DNA from: Chrysomallon squamiferum
Lineage: Eukaryota; Mollusca; Gastropoda; Neomphalida; Peltospiridae
Length of the DNA: 64,000 bases
Direction: 5' to 3'
Assembly: GCA_012295275.1 (NCBI GenBank)
Contig: CM022674.1
Span: 16,133,649 to 16,197,648 of the forward strand
Each line of letters starts with the position of its first letter. Positions within the stretch are counted from its first letter, which is position 1. The notes beneath the pieces are model-generated. The model had not been told where the DNA came from and searched no databases. It worked only from the letters and a program-made list of their open reading frames with translations. This document shows, one piece after another, positions 46,730 to 58,500 of this stretch. Made by a program: the position numbers and the translations under genes.

Positions 46730-47668
46730 GTCTTACTTGACAATATTATTTTATGAAGCAAGGTAAATCAGTGTGTAAGTTTTATATTGTTCTATTAACA
46801 GGACAGAAGAGTTGTATGGTCAGTTATAGACAACTGGTTTAACATACAGCAGCTAATGTCTAAAGATGGGTTAAACTGAATTGTAAGTAAGTAAATGTTT
46901 TGTTTGTTTATAATTAGTTACATTAACATTTAATGTTATAAGTGTGCAATGTACAGTACAATACAGATAAAACTTTACTTGTCAAAGCCAGTCTCGGGTT
47001 AGGTCCAGGTTTTATTAAAAAGTAACTTTTCATTCTTGTTGTAGTTTGTTAGTTATAATTATTTCTGTAACAGTTTTCAACCTTTACATAAAATATATTA
47101 CACTGACTTCAATAAGCAAATTTCATATTTGTCTCTGATACCAGAAACAGTTAATAATGAATAAAATTATTTTTTACCTTAGTTACCTAATGTTTCCTTT
47201 GTTGCTATTTATTTATTTATTTATCTACATTTCAAAAATGAAGTAACAGGCCTTACTGAACAGTTTGTAAGTGGAAACTCTGATCAGTGTTTTTTTTTTT
47301 TTTTCGAAGATAACAAAATGACTGTCACTTAATTCATTTAAGAAAGAAAATAAGTTGATATGTTTTCAGTCACTGAATATTCTTTGCTTTCTTCAAATAT
47401 TTAATCAGTTGTCTGCAAGTTTTGTGTAATGAAGTAACCCCAGTTAGGTGACACTAACTTTAATGCAAACATTTTGAGGCATAAATACAGCAGTTTTTAC
47501 CCCTTTTGTCTTGACATAGTCAAGAAAATATTTGTTTCCAGTGCAGCTGTGTGTTTGTGTATATATATCTTCAATCTGATATAAATCATTATACTTAGTG
47601 TAGAAAAACTATCATTCAGTAATCTATTAAATAATTTAAAAACCTAATAGGATAATGACTATTATTAT

Positions 47669-47707
<39 letters not shown>

Positions 47708-48267
47708 ATTTACATTTAATATTTAAGTGAAGGAATACATGTTCAAACACAATCATAGGTTATTATAATTACTCTAGAATCATGTGTAACTGCATGAAAT
47801 TACTTTAAAACATTTATTTTATTTTCTATTTTTTTTACAAATACATGTATATATCTGGTGTGAAGAAATCATCTTTAAAAATTAATAGTAAATAAAGAAA
47901 GTCTTTGTACATAGTATGATAATGGTTGAACACTGTTCTATTCACAGATGTCACTACTGTATTGGTGGTGTATTAAGATGACAGTTTCAAACACTGCACA
48001 GATGAAATATGTTTGTAAATTAACATGAAATCATTCCGTGATCAAGGTTTGGAATGAAGAATGTAGCAGATTATTGAAAAATGAAGTCTACAATTTCTCA
48101 AAGTATGTTTATATACAAAGAGACACAATACTGAAGAATAATCATACAATATTTATTTAATAGATATAACAGTTTTGTCACCCTGATATAAAGTATCAGA
48201 CATGTTCATACTGACTTATTCCAAAAATTCAAATTTTAAGAATGTTTTGTATATTACTAAGGAAGAG
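44446..48267. other. Non-coding stretch between repeat array and the next gene
   Basis: Holds the second copy of the 38.6-kb segment (45353-46407), a third partial copy (about 46795-46905), a poly-A tract at 47672-47706, and AT-rich unique sequence. No exon could be supported. Confidence 0.5.
45353..46407. repeat. Segmental duplicate, copy 2
   Basis: See the copy at 38613-39675. Small indels break any shared reading frame. A third partial copy near 46795-46905 keeps 'ACTGGTTTAACATACAG' and 'TCTAAAGATGGG'. Confidence 0.8.
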
Positions 48268-48482
48268 TTACAGCATTGGTAGCATGTAGAGTGTTGAGGT
48301 CACTAATGGACTCATGTCTGTAATTGTTGTCAAACCGATGTCCTGTAGGTTTGAGCCATAACTGTTGAATGAACTCTTATTTTGTGTCATCTTTGTGTTT
48401 ATGATGTTCACCATTGTGCCAAGTTGACACTGAATGAGAGATGTGCTAAACAAAGGAGTTGAAAATGTGATATTTGAGCTTG
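48268..48482 (-). CDS. Candidate terminal exon on the minus strand, unknown protein
   Basis: On the minus strand a textbook acceptor (TTGTTTTTCTTAACTGCAG) is followed by 70 codons and a TAA. The peptide is rich in Ser, Thr and Asn, for example STPLFSTSLIQCQLGTMV, and ends STLYMLPML. Composition is less AT-rich than its flanks. No upstream exon on the same strand was found in 48.5-49.1 kb. It could belong to a gene overlapping or nested against the NTPase gene, or be a pseudo-exon. Confidence 0.33.
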
Positions 48483-48933
48483 CTGCAGTTAAGAAAAACA
48501 AGAAAACATCATACACCGGCCTTTCACAGTGAAATCAGTTGTAACTGTCATTCAGAAACATAGAACATCATTCTGTTGTCAGTCATCACAACTTTGTACT
48601 TACTTGTCACATTTTAACTCATTATGTTCAGGTGTATATTGGTAATATTTTAATTTGTATTGTTTATATAAAATAATTTAGTACAGTTGAAAAGACTAAG
48701 AACATTACTTATTAGAAATGTTCATGTTATAGTTATATTTGTATTGTTTATACAATTTAGTAATAGGTCTGACAAAACTAAGATAGGAATTGATTATAAT
48801 ATTATTAATATGATGCCTCAGACATATCTGAATCCTGAACTATCTGAACTGACGTAGCTGAGACAGTTCTGCGTATTTTAAAATTAAACACTATTACTCA
48901 CAGATTATCTTTCTGACTTTCCGTTCTGTTTGC

Positions 48934-49412
48934 AGACTGATGTTGGTATGTGTTTACAGTTTGAAAAATGCACTAAATGGAAAGTTGATATCATGAAACC
49001 TGAATTAATACATTTAATGGCAATGCAGTAATTTTTATGGACTTTTGTTACAGTGCACTGGTTGTGTCATTTACAGTGATTTCTGACATGTGTTATGTTG
49101 ATTTTTGTCATGTATATTTGTAATGTTTATAAAAAATTGGAATAGCACTTATAAATCTGTGTTTTTCAGGTTGACTACTCGACAAAGCAGCAGAACAGCT
49201 GAGAAACACAGGAACCCAGAGCCAGAACCTGTCCCAGTCAGCCCATCACCACCCCCTAAAAAGATGAAAAAGAACAAATCCAAAATGAGGTAAGACTAAT
49301 TAATTAGAACTGTGTTTTTAGGTAACGGTATTGTGAAATTGTGTTTTCTTGAGTATTTCTAAATAACATGATCAAACACTATTTAAAAAAATTAGTAGAT
49401 TTATTTTAGCTT
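48934..49412. repeat. Duplicated block carrying exon A
   Basis: Matches 53170-53625 from 'AGACTGATGTT(G/T)GTATGTGT' through the exon to 'AAAAAAATTAG'. The copies are direct repeats about 4.2 kb apart. Confidence 0.85.
49170..49289 (+). CDS. Duplicated 120-nt Pro/Lys-rich exon, copy A (5' part of the RHIM-NTPase gene)
   Basis: Acceptor GTGTTTTTCAG, donor ATGAG|GTAAGA. It encodes LTTRQSSRTAEKHRNPEPEP and then PVPVSPSPPPKKMKKNKSK, a Pro-rich segment with a basic tail that could act as a nuclear signal or charged linker. Phase is 2 in and 2 out, so it can be included or skipped without shifting the frame. The two bases it leaves join in phase with the exon at 53980. The frame is also open for about 60 nt upstream through the acceptor, with an ATG at 49123, so a first exon starting here cannot be ruled out. 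Confidence 0.65.
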
Positions 49413-49818
49413 TTTCTCCATATGACTTCCCATTCTGTAAGCCAGAGGTGTCCAATACTTCGATTGTGATCGACTGGTCGATGGCCAATGTAATGCGGGT
49501 AGATCGCACAGCATTCACTGCAAGTCATCAAAGTGACATAAACATATTCAGTTGTATTGTGCTATAACGATTCATGCAGTGATGCAAAGTGTGCCAATAT
49601 ATAATTTATATATAAATATATTTAGTACGTATTTAAACATCCCTCGAAATAAGGATCGTGTCTAGTAACCAACCCATTTAGAAGTTACTGTTTTGTGGTA
49701 AGTTTATCAAGTTTACGATTCCCATTATTATTTTTGTGAAATCCCTAACATACATGCATGGCGAACAGTATAATATATTTGTAATTTATACACATCACTG
49801 TTCTCATTGTATTAATAC

Positions 49819-49824
<6 letters not shown>

Positions 49825-49853
<29 letters not shown>
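49825..49853. repeat. (TG)n microsatellite inside the hAT element
   Basis: Short pure TG tract. Confidence 0.85.
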
Positions 49854-49855
<2 letters not shown>

Positions 49856-50617
49856 TGTAGTGTACTGCATTTAATGAATAAACAATACAATAAAACAAAT
49901 TATGACAATTTGTTTTGTTTTTATTGTTTTACTAAACTGAACAAACAATACTGATATGAGAATCTCAATGATGAACTTTGTTTCAGTTAGCATTTCGAGA
50001 TGACACTGTCCTCAGTGTCTGAAGTATCAACTGTTTCATTTCGAGCATCATTCAAGTCCTCTAGATCTGATGTTGTAGCAAGAAAGTTCTCTACACACAT
50101 TAGTTCATTGCAGGTTATTTTTATTACATCTGAAGAGGGCACAGGTGTCTTTTGAGTCTGACAATGAGTCTACAGTCAGGTTGTATATTGTACAAGATGC
50201 TGTTCTTTTTCTTCGTTTTATATCATTTGTATACTAGGAAACAGCTTTGTCTGTAAGTTTTTGTTCATATCAAGGGTGACAGCTTATAAGTGCAGGCAGG
50301 TTAACTATCACCAGCAAATCATCCAGTGTAGAATTGGACATGTTCAACCTGGTGTTTCTCAACTGCCGATTCAGAGCACTTATGCCCGTCTCAACACTTG
50401 CACTAGCAAGTGCAATCGCCAAGATGATTTCAGTGATAAATGAATGTGTGGATATTCAGAGTGATGATGTCTGAATATTTGACACCACTTGCCTTTTTTA
50501 TTTTGGAAGTGAATGAATTTGTTTGCGACAAGTTTCTTTAAACCCCTCCATTCAGCAACCACCATATCTAGGGCAAAGTTGTGGTAAGAAAGGCGTTCAG
50601 CAAAATGTTTAGATAAG

Positions 50618-51402
50618 TTTAATTTGTTCCAAGTCATATTTTGGGTTAGATGTATTCCACTGAGTGTGATCAGCTATTTTCATTGTCTTGAAGATAGGGT
50701 CATTGAAAGAATCCATTCATTTAATCAGCTGTGTTAAAATTGCTGGGATCAGTTTCATTCTTATATCTTTCACAGTCTTTCGTCCCTGGTGAACATGGTT
50801 CAGGGCAAACTGTTCTTTTATTGTAGTAACAACTTTTTCAGTTTGTTGTTTTTTGCTTGTTACTCAACTGATTGTCTTGTTTGAGTCTTAACCTTGCTGT
50901 AAGGTTGGTAGCCTCTGCTTAATGGTTGCCTTGTGACCATCTTCGTTCAGCGTAACTGGAAATGGCAGATCACAATCATCAGCAGCAAGTGTACTGAGTT
51001 CATCTACAGTTGTATTTGTTCCAAGCCATATTTTGGATCAGATATATCCCACTGACTGTGATCGGCTATTTTCATTGCATCGATGATAGAGTCAATGAAA
51101 GAATGCATTTGTTTAATCAGCTGTGTTGAAACTGCTGGGATCTGATTTGTTCTTACATGATTCACAGTCTGTCGTCCCTGAAGAACATGGTTCAGAACAA
51201 ACTTCTTTTATTGTAGTAATAACTTTTTCAGTTTGTTGTTTTTTTTGCTTGCTACTCAACTGATGGTCTTGTTTAAATCTGAAAGTTGCTGTAAGGTTGG
51301 TAGCCTCTGCAGTAATGGTTGTCTTGTGGCCATCTTCGTTCAGCGTAACTGGAAATGTCAGATCACTATCATCAGGAGTAGGTGTACTGTGTTCATCCTC
51401 AG
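50618..51402. repeat. Internal tandem duplication inside the hAT element
   Basis: About 392 bp is present twice in direct order (50618-51009 and 51010-51402). Both copies share 'GATC(A/G)GCTATTTTCATTG', 'AACATGGTTCAG' and 'CCATCTTCGTTCAGCGTAAC'. Confidence 0.85.
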
Positions 51403-53169
51403 TTGATTTTATTGTGTCAATAACATCTGTGATTAATGGAGTTGCATTCTAAGCAGCATGTGACAAATGGGCAATTTGTTTCAGATTGAGTCTGTAGAGA
51501 TGCATAGGTGCCACATACCTGTAGCTCAGCCATGTGTTAAGGAACCCCTTTAGTGTAGGCTTTTGGTCTGGTTTGAAAACTTTGAAGTCTGTATCATATT
51601 TTCCGCAAATAAACATAGAGGTAGACAGTTTACGATCATAGATTTGATGGTCCTGTATTTGTGAATTTGAAATCGTGTACCAGAAGCTTTCGGTATTCTT
51701 TGGACTAGAACCGCTAACCTCTGTGCAATAAGTACCAATATTCTCCAACACTTGCCACTATTCTTGATTCAACATCATGTCATCCACTTTTGGAAAGTCA
51801 CTAATTTCAGCAAATGCATCTTTGACAGCCCCTTCAATTCTGTGTGCAGAGCAATGAATTATTAGCAACCATTCCCTGCCTTCAGTTTTCATTACTGTTG
51901 GAGCACCAATCAATTTACCTACATTAAGCAATGCTGCATATACACAAGCACAAATAACACATTTTGTGTATTTTTCGCAGTAATGTCAAATCATGGAAAT
52001 CATCATCTATAGCATGTTTAATTCTGTCTGCAATTACTGCACCGAAATTAATCATTTTTTGACATTTAAATAATAGTTTAACAGGGTGGCCCCTCCTACA
52101 ATCTTCACATCAATTAATTATTTTTCGTCTCTAGTTTTACGACCTTCTGTGCTATCTTTTTCGAATGACATAAAGTTGGCACATTGTATCATGTGTTTAA
52201 TATCATCTCTCATTGCTTGGGCAAAAAAGTGAACAAAACCCCAAACATGATTGGTCATTGTCCTTTCAACTTACAAACTTCACCCAATTCTTCTTCAGTA
52301 AGGCAGTCAGGGACTGGTATTGAGACATAGATCTCTCCTGCATAACCAACCACAATGTGTATTGCAATGATTCTTATATTGTTCTTTACTGTTTATTTTC
52401 AAATAAGTTTCCAATGGAATTAGAACATGTAATGTTATGATTTACTTTCATACTATCAGAAGCTGAATTTGTTTGATAATCTGAACTGTTCTGTGATAAT
52501 TTCTTTTTTGCCCAGTCGTGAAGGCTACCTGTTTTCACATGCCTTTGCACGTTTGATTTGTGTGTATAGCCTGTGACGCAATCGATGTAGGCAAGTAATC
52601 CGTCAAGCAACTTACAAGTTATACGTCTTAACTTGGCTTCATTTCTTACCGCCGTTTTGTTTTCAGTACAATTTTTGCATTGTAGTTTTGATTTTTGTTT
52701 TTTCATTTACTTCGAACTAAAAGTCATTGGAAAAGTCCCATTTTTTAAACGTTTACACATGAATGGATTTCATTTGAATAAAACTGGGGCCCGGTAATGC
52801 TACGTTTAAATTCAGTACTGTTGCAAACTAAGTAACGTCACACTATGGACCGACCGTCACTAAACATGTGACGTCACACCGTGGATGCATCTAAAAAATG
52901 AAAGCATTAAAAATCTCATACGAGACACAGAAGAAAACAACAACCTAATTCCGGAATCAATCGCTACGATGTTTTTCGGCAAAAGATTCAGAAAAGACAT
53001 TAGCCATTCATTGAAGGATTGTTGATACGTGGTAACCTGCCGGTAACCTGAACGAGAGTTCTCAACTTATTTCGATGCCTGTTTAAAGACAAATATTTAG
53101 ATCATTTTGACTAGGTTATTTTAAAAGTAGCTCGCAAGCTGAAAAGTTGTGAGCACCCTTGGTGTATGG

Positions 53170-53625
53170 AGACTGATGTTTGTATGTGTTTTCAGTTTGA
53201 AAAATGCACCAAATTGAATGTTGATATCATTAAAACTAAATTGATCAATTAATGGCAATGCAGTAATTTTCATGGACTTTTGTTATCGTTTACAATGATT
53301 TCTGACAACTGTTCTGTTGATTTTTGTCATGTTTATTTGTAATGTTTAGAGAAATGTGGAATAGCTTTAGTAAATCTGTGTGTTTCAGTTTGACTACAGA
53401 GCAAAGCAGCAGAACAGCTGAGAAACACAGGAACCCAGAGCCAGAACCTGCCCCAGTCAGCCCATCACCACCCCCTAAAAAGATGAAAAAGGACAAATCC
53501 AAAATGAGGTAAAAATAATTAATTAGAACTATGTATTTGTGTAACTGTATTGTGAAATTGTGTTTTTCTGAGTATTTCTAAATAATATGATCAAATACGT
53601 CTATTAAAAAAATTAGGATATTTAT
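53170..53625. repeat. Duplicated block carrying exon B
   Basis: Second copy of 48934-49412. Its left edge coincides, within a few bases, with the right end of the hAT element. Confidence 0.85.
53389..53508 (+). CDS. Duplicated 120-nt Pro/Lys-rich exon, copy B
   Basis: Near-identical to copy A (for example RTAEKHRNPEPEPAPVSPSP, KKMKKDKSK), same length and phase. Acceptor TGTGTTTCAG, donor ATGAG|GTAAAA. Differences between copies are mostly single bases and the protein is conserved, which argues that both are or were used. Surrounding intron sequence is duplicated too. Confidence 0.65.
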
Positions 53626-53979
53626 GTAAGCCTTGTTTTATTTGATTAATGTTAAGCAATGTTCGAGGCATTTATTTATAAATAGTATTATTTATAGTGA
53701 ATATTTGGATCAATGCCTCCTGATGGAATCTCGAGCCGTTTTCATTTTAGCAGTGTTCAACACCTGATGTATGAAATAGTTTGTACTGTCTGTGGGTAGG
53801 TATAAATGAAACATCACTTGTTGTTAATAAGACAGAAGTGACTGTAGTGGGTTTCTTGTTTTGTTGTCTGACTGTTCGTAATTCTTATCTCTGACCCCAT
53901 ATAACAGTAAATGAAATAAGTAAGTAAAACATTTTGTTTCTTCCTCGTATATAAAAAATCATTATATTATTTTTTACAG

Positions 53980-54200
53980 CTCAGCCAATATGGATGACAA
54001 AAATGAGAGTTCAGAACATTCTTCTAAAACAACAGCTGTTTCGTCCACTGTGACAGCTGTTTCTTCTGTAGAGACTGTGGCAGCTGTGTCTCTCTTAGAC
54101 AATATGTCAAGTCTATCTCTCTCTGGCATCATATCTCAGTCTTTCTTTGACATCACTCGTATAGAACATCGTTTACAACTACCTGTGTCAAGCAGTCATG
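53980..54200 (+). CDS. RHIM-NTPase gene: Ser/Thr-rich exon with the likely start codon
   Basis: Acceptor TTTTTTACAG, donor CATG|GTAATA. It begins in phase with exons A/B (SSANMDDKN...). If it is the first coding exon, translation starts at Met 53990. The peptide is low-complexity Ser/Thr/Val. No known domain. Confidence 0.8.
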
Positions 54201-55488
54201 GTAATACACATATTATTTCAATGTGCTGTTAACTTTTTTAATAGGAAATTATTAAGAGTCAACATTATTTGTATATTTGTTATAATAGAATATTTCAGTA
54301 TATTGTATTGTTTATTAAAGATAAATTCTAAATTGACAAATGTACTATTTACATTTGTATCAATACACTGTTGCAATGAATTGTTTATTTACTTCTTAGT
54401 CATTAGTAAATTGACAATTAAAAGTTACATTGATAATGAATTAAGTTCATAGTTTTTTATGGCCTTTTTGTTTAACAGTTTAAAACAGTAAAGCAAAATA
54501 CACTCTAGTTACTGTTTTGTTGCTTCATCATGACCTTTATAATTAATTTTGTATTTACTTATATACATTTTAATACTTTAAATTAATACTTATTTCATAG
54601 CACCTGCACATAATTAGTTAAAAACATTTTTAAATGATGTATTGCTATATGCAGTAATACTTTTAGTAGATTATATTAATACTGTATTCTGTCCTTAAAA
54701 ATGTATTTACTCTGTTTCACAGGTACTCAAATATTACAACTTGTACAACCAACAGTAAACATACATAACTGTGGAAATGTTCTATTTCGAATGGGAAACA
54801 AGTTAATTAGTAAGTTGAAAACTGAAAGTTTTCTTTTTCTGTTTATGTTTAATATATAAAAGAATAGACATTAGTGTTTTTAATAGTTTAAAGTAATACT
54901 TATTTCAGAGCTGCATATAATTAGTTAAAAACATTTTTAAATGATATATTGTTATATGCAATAATACTTTTAATAGATTGTATTAATACTGTATTCTGTC
55001 CTTAAAAATGTTTTTACACATTCACAGATACTCCAAAATTACAACTTGTAAATCCAACAGTAAACATACATGACTGTCAACATTTTCAAATAGGAGCCGA
55101 AAACAAGTTAATTAGTAAGTTGAAAAGTGAAAGTTTTCTTTTTCTGTTCATGTTTAATATATAAGAGAATACAGATTAGTGCTTTTCTCTCAGACACTGT
55201 TAAATGAACAACATCCACACATGTGAGCACTTATGCTAAAGGAGACAAGTCTATTTTTTTCTGAAAGATGAATATATTTGGCATTGACATTGCATGTATT
55301 TTGATGTTGAAGCAGTTTTTAATATTGATGTCACCATGTCATCACAAGAAACACATTTGCTAAGAAAAACTGTAAACATTCATAAGTAGCATTACAATAG
55401 AATACCTAATCAATAATTTGCCAAAACATTCAGGAATTTTATGTCATAGAATTAAGAAGTACAGGTACATTGCGATGGTAATGTTTGC

Positions 55489-55546
<58 letters not shown>

Positions 55547-58500
55547 ATATATACACCTTCCATAGATAATGTGTAAATATGTATGTATGTATGTATATAT
55601 TTATGTATATGTTTATATCTATATATGTATATATATGTATGTGTGTGTGTAATAATAATAATAATATAAACAATAGTAACTATATAACAGTAGTGAGAAA
55701 TAACAACAGCAGTATATTAATAATATATATTATTTCTTTTGATGTTGTGATACAGAGTCTACCAGGTCACAGTTAAACTCAGTTGACAGGAGAGTCTATG
55801 TTGAAACAAGAGCAGAAGAAAAAGGAGTAACACTTTTGAAAAAGAATGGTGTTGTGATTGTAGTAGGATGTCCAGGTTCAGGAAAGACAACTCTAGGTCT
55901 GAACATGCTTAAACAGATACAGGAGAAAGAAAAAATAGTCTCTTACATCGTGACTCATCACTCTGATTTCAAATACATTCCTGTGTCTAAAGACAAGCCA
56001 TGTACTGTTCTCATTGATGACATATTTGGTAAAACTAATCTTGTATCAGATTTTGTGTCGTCTTGGAAACAGCTATTTCCAGAGGTGTGGAGTCTTGTTA
56101 AAGATCGGAGTGTGAGATGTATTATTACTTTAAGAAAACAAATATTTACAGAAATTATAGCCAATCTGAAGGAATTTGATCTGTTCAATGAAAATCATCT
56201 CCTTGATCTGCAGAGCGATGAATGTTGTCTGAATTATGAAGAGAAGATAGAAATTCTAAACAAGTATCTGGAACAAAAGAATGTTACAATTGATGAAGGT
56301 GATAAAGAGACTGTCATTCAGTGTTCATGTATAGATTTAGGATTTCCTCAGGTGTGTGTGTATTATGTTAATTCAAGTGACGCACAAAAAAGAGGAGTTA
56401 AGTTTTTTGAGAAACCTGTAGAATATCTCACAAAACAACTGGACAAATTGAAAAAGGATAAATCTTCACAGATCGGTTACCTGGTTCTACTGCTGATTTT
56501 GTTCCAACAAGGCAGTCTCAGCATTGATTTACTGGACCCATTTAAAAGTGACTCTGACAGTCACATAATGAAATTAGTAAGACAGCTAGAGCGATTCTGT
56601 CGGTGTGTAAAAAACACTGATCTCAAAGATATAAAGAAAACAGCTGATGAAATGTGTGGTACCTATTTGAAGTTCTCTGACAATAAATACACATTTATTC
56701 ACCAGTCAGTGTTTGACTCATTGTTTCTGATGTTTTCATCAGAGTTTCCAAAGAAAGCAGCAGAGTTGCTAGAAATGTGTCCTGACTCCATGTTGTTAGA
56801 ATATGTTGTGACACCTGGAGTGTCTAACAAAAGTCACATTACAATGACTGTGAAACCTAACTGCTTTGATGTTCTTGCTCGGAGATTTAGTGACTTGTTG
56901 GTATCAAGCAATGCTGAAGACATTATTTCACATCCATCATTGAAAGATGAAGAGTTTGTGAAGTATCTCATAAAAGAAACATACTTTAATGATAAATTGA
57001 TTGAAATACTGATTCACAAACTACACAAACATGAAAATAAATATTTGTATATATCATCTGTAAACGTAGAGAGTGTAGATGAAATATTTAGCAATATTTC
57101 ATGTCTTCTTGACAGTTATTCAAAGTGTTCTTTTTACATGTATTTGGATACTAAAAATTATTTTGAAATTTCATCATCTGTTCAAAGTGAGTGTATTGTG
57201 AAGGGATTAAGAACATTATCAAGATTTTTCACTGAAAATCTGTGTAAAATGAAATTAACAAGTCTGAAAAAAGAACTTTTGAATATGTCTTGTTTGTTTG
57301 GTGATGAAGATGTTGTCAGAATGTTGCTACAATCAGGTGTTATTCCAGCATTTGATACACTGAGTGCAGCTGCCTCTTCAAAAACAGACAGTGTTACCAT
57401 ACTTAAAGAACTGTTACAATGTGAAAAAGAAATGAAATTGAATGACTATTCAGATCTTTTACTTGCATCTATTTGTTCAGGTAATTTGAAGATTGCATGT
57501 CTGTTAGCTGAAATGACAAAAAATGAGAAACACAACAATGAAATCAAGGAAAAAGCAATTAAACTGTTATTGGTTAGGTTCCATAGACAAGTAACACTTC
57601 ATTCAAGTAAACGGCATTCTGGGAAGTCGAAGACTTCTGAAGATGTTGATGTAAGCCATCTTTTTAAAACATTGGTTACCACTGATGTAATAAACAAAAT
57701 TGAAGACATTGCTATTATTGCTGCTTGTCAGAGTAATTCTGGTGTTATAAAAGAAATAGTAAAACTTAAACCTGATTGTTTAAATGATGACAACAGAGAT
57801 AAAGTACTTTTAGCTGCAGCAGTATGGGGAGCCATTGATACAGTGAATTTTCTCATTCAGCAGAGATGTAATGATACAGATGAGAACTGGAAGAAAAGTC
57901 AAGTACTGAAAGTCGCAGTGATGTGTAACAGTGCTGATGTTGTTCAGTGTCTTCTTGATAAAGGAGCTGATCCTAATGTGAATGTAGCTGTTAATCAGAA
58001 ATTGATTCAGTTGTTTAAAGATAATTTCGAACTGTTGTCTCATGGCAAAGTTAATTTAAAATTCTTGCCTTCATACACACCCCTCCACATTTCAGTTCTG
58101 CGTGGTAACTTAGATATGTTAGAATCACTAATAAAGAGAAATGCTGATGTTAATGCAGTAAACAGCAAGGGAAAAACTCCACTTCATGAAGCTGTAAACG
58201 CAGTGACACACAGAAAGGAAATAGCTTTGTTCTTACTGAAAAATGGTGCTTGTACTGATATAACAGATGATAACAAGAATTCAGCATTGCACATAGCCTC
58301 TGAAATTGACATAGATGTTGTGAAAAAAGTAACAAAAAAGGGTGCTGAAATAAATGCAATTAACACTGAACAGAAAACTCCTCTTCATGTATCTTTGATG
58401 TGTCGCAGGCCAGAAATAGCTTTATATTTACTAAACCAAGGAGCTGATCCCAATTTAACAGACAATGATAACAAATCTGTTTTACACATAGCAGCTAAAT

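Larger units (their letters stand above)
49443..53161 (-). mobile_element. Degenerate hAT DNA transposon, transposase on the minus strand
   Basis: The ends are imperfect inverted repeats: left CAGAGGTGTCCAATACTT, right complement CAAGGGTGCTCACAACTT. Flanking 8-mers CTGTAAGC and GTGTATGG agree at 5 of 8 positions and fit a decayed hAT target duplication (nTnTAnnn). The transposase is broken into frames. The N-terminal piece at 52386-52706 includes KTGSLHDWAKKK, and a middle piece lies at 51449-51751. The C-terminal dimerisation segment is near 50290-50422: LAIALASASVETGISALNRQ, then LRNTRLNMSNSTLDDLL. That last part matches the conserved 'SxERxFSxLNxxLRxxR' pattern of hAT transposases, with Thr where Arg is usual. 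Many stops and shifts show it is dead. Confidence 0.8.
54585..55165. repeat. Tandem duplication of about 300 bp containing the RHIM exons
   Basis: Both copies include the upstream intron ('AATTAGTTAAAAACATTTTT', 'TACTGTATTCTGTCCTTAAA'), the 87-nt exon and the start of the downstream intron ('AAAGTTTTCTTTTTCTGTT'). Confidence 0.88.

Noticed and set aside
48930-48950. Possible 10-nt microexon (TTTGCAG|ACTGATGTTG|GTATGTG)
   Set aside because: Splice-like signals only. The duplicate copy lost the acceptor, and no phase test is possible.
53290-53502. Minus-strand frame with GGGDGLTGAGSGSG
   Set aside because: Antisense shadow of the Pro-rich exon B. The plus strand has good splice sites and conserved protein.
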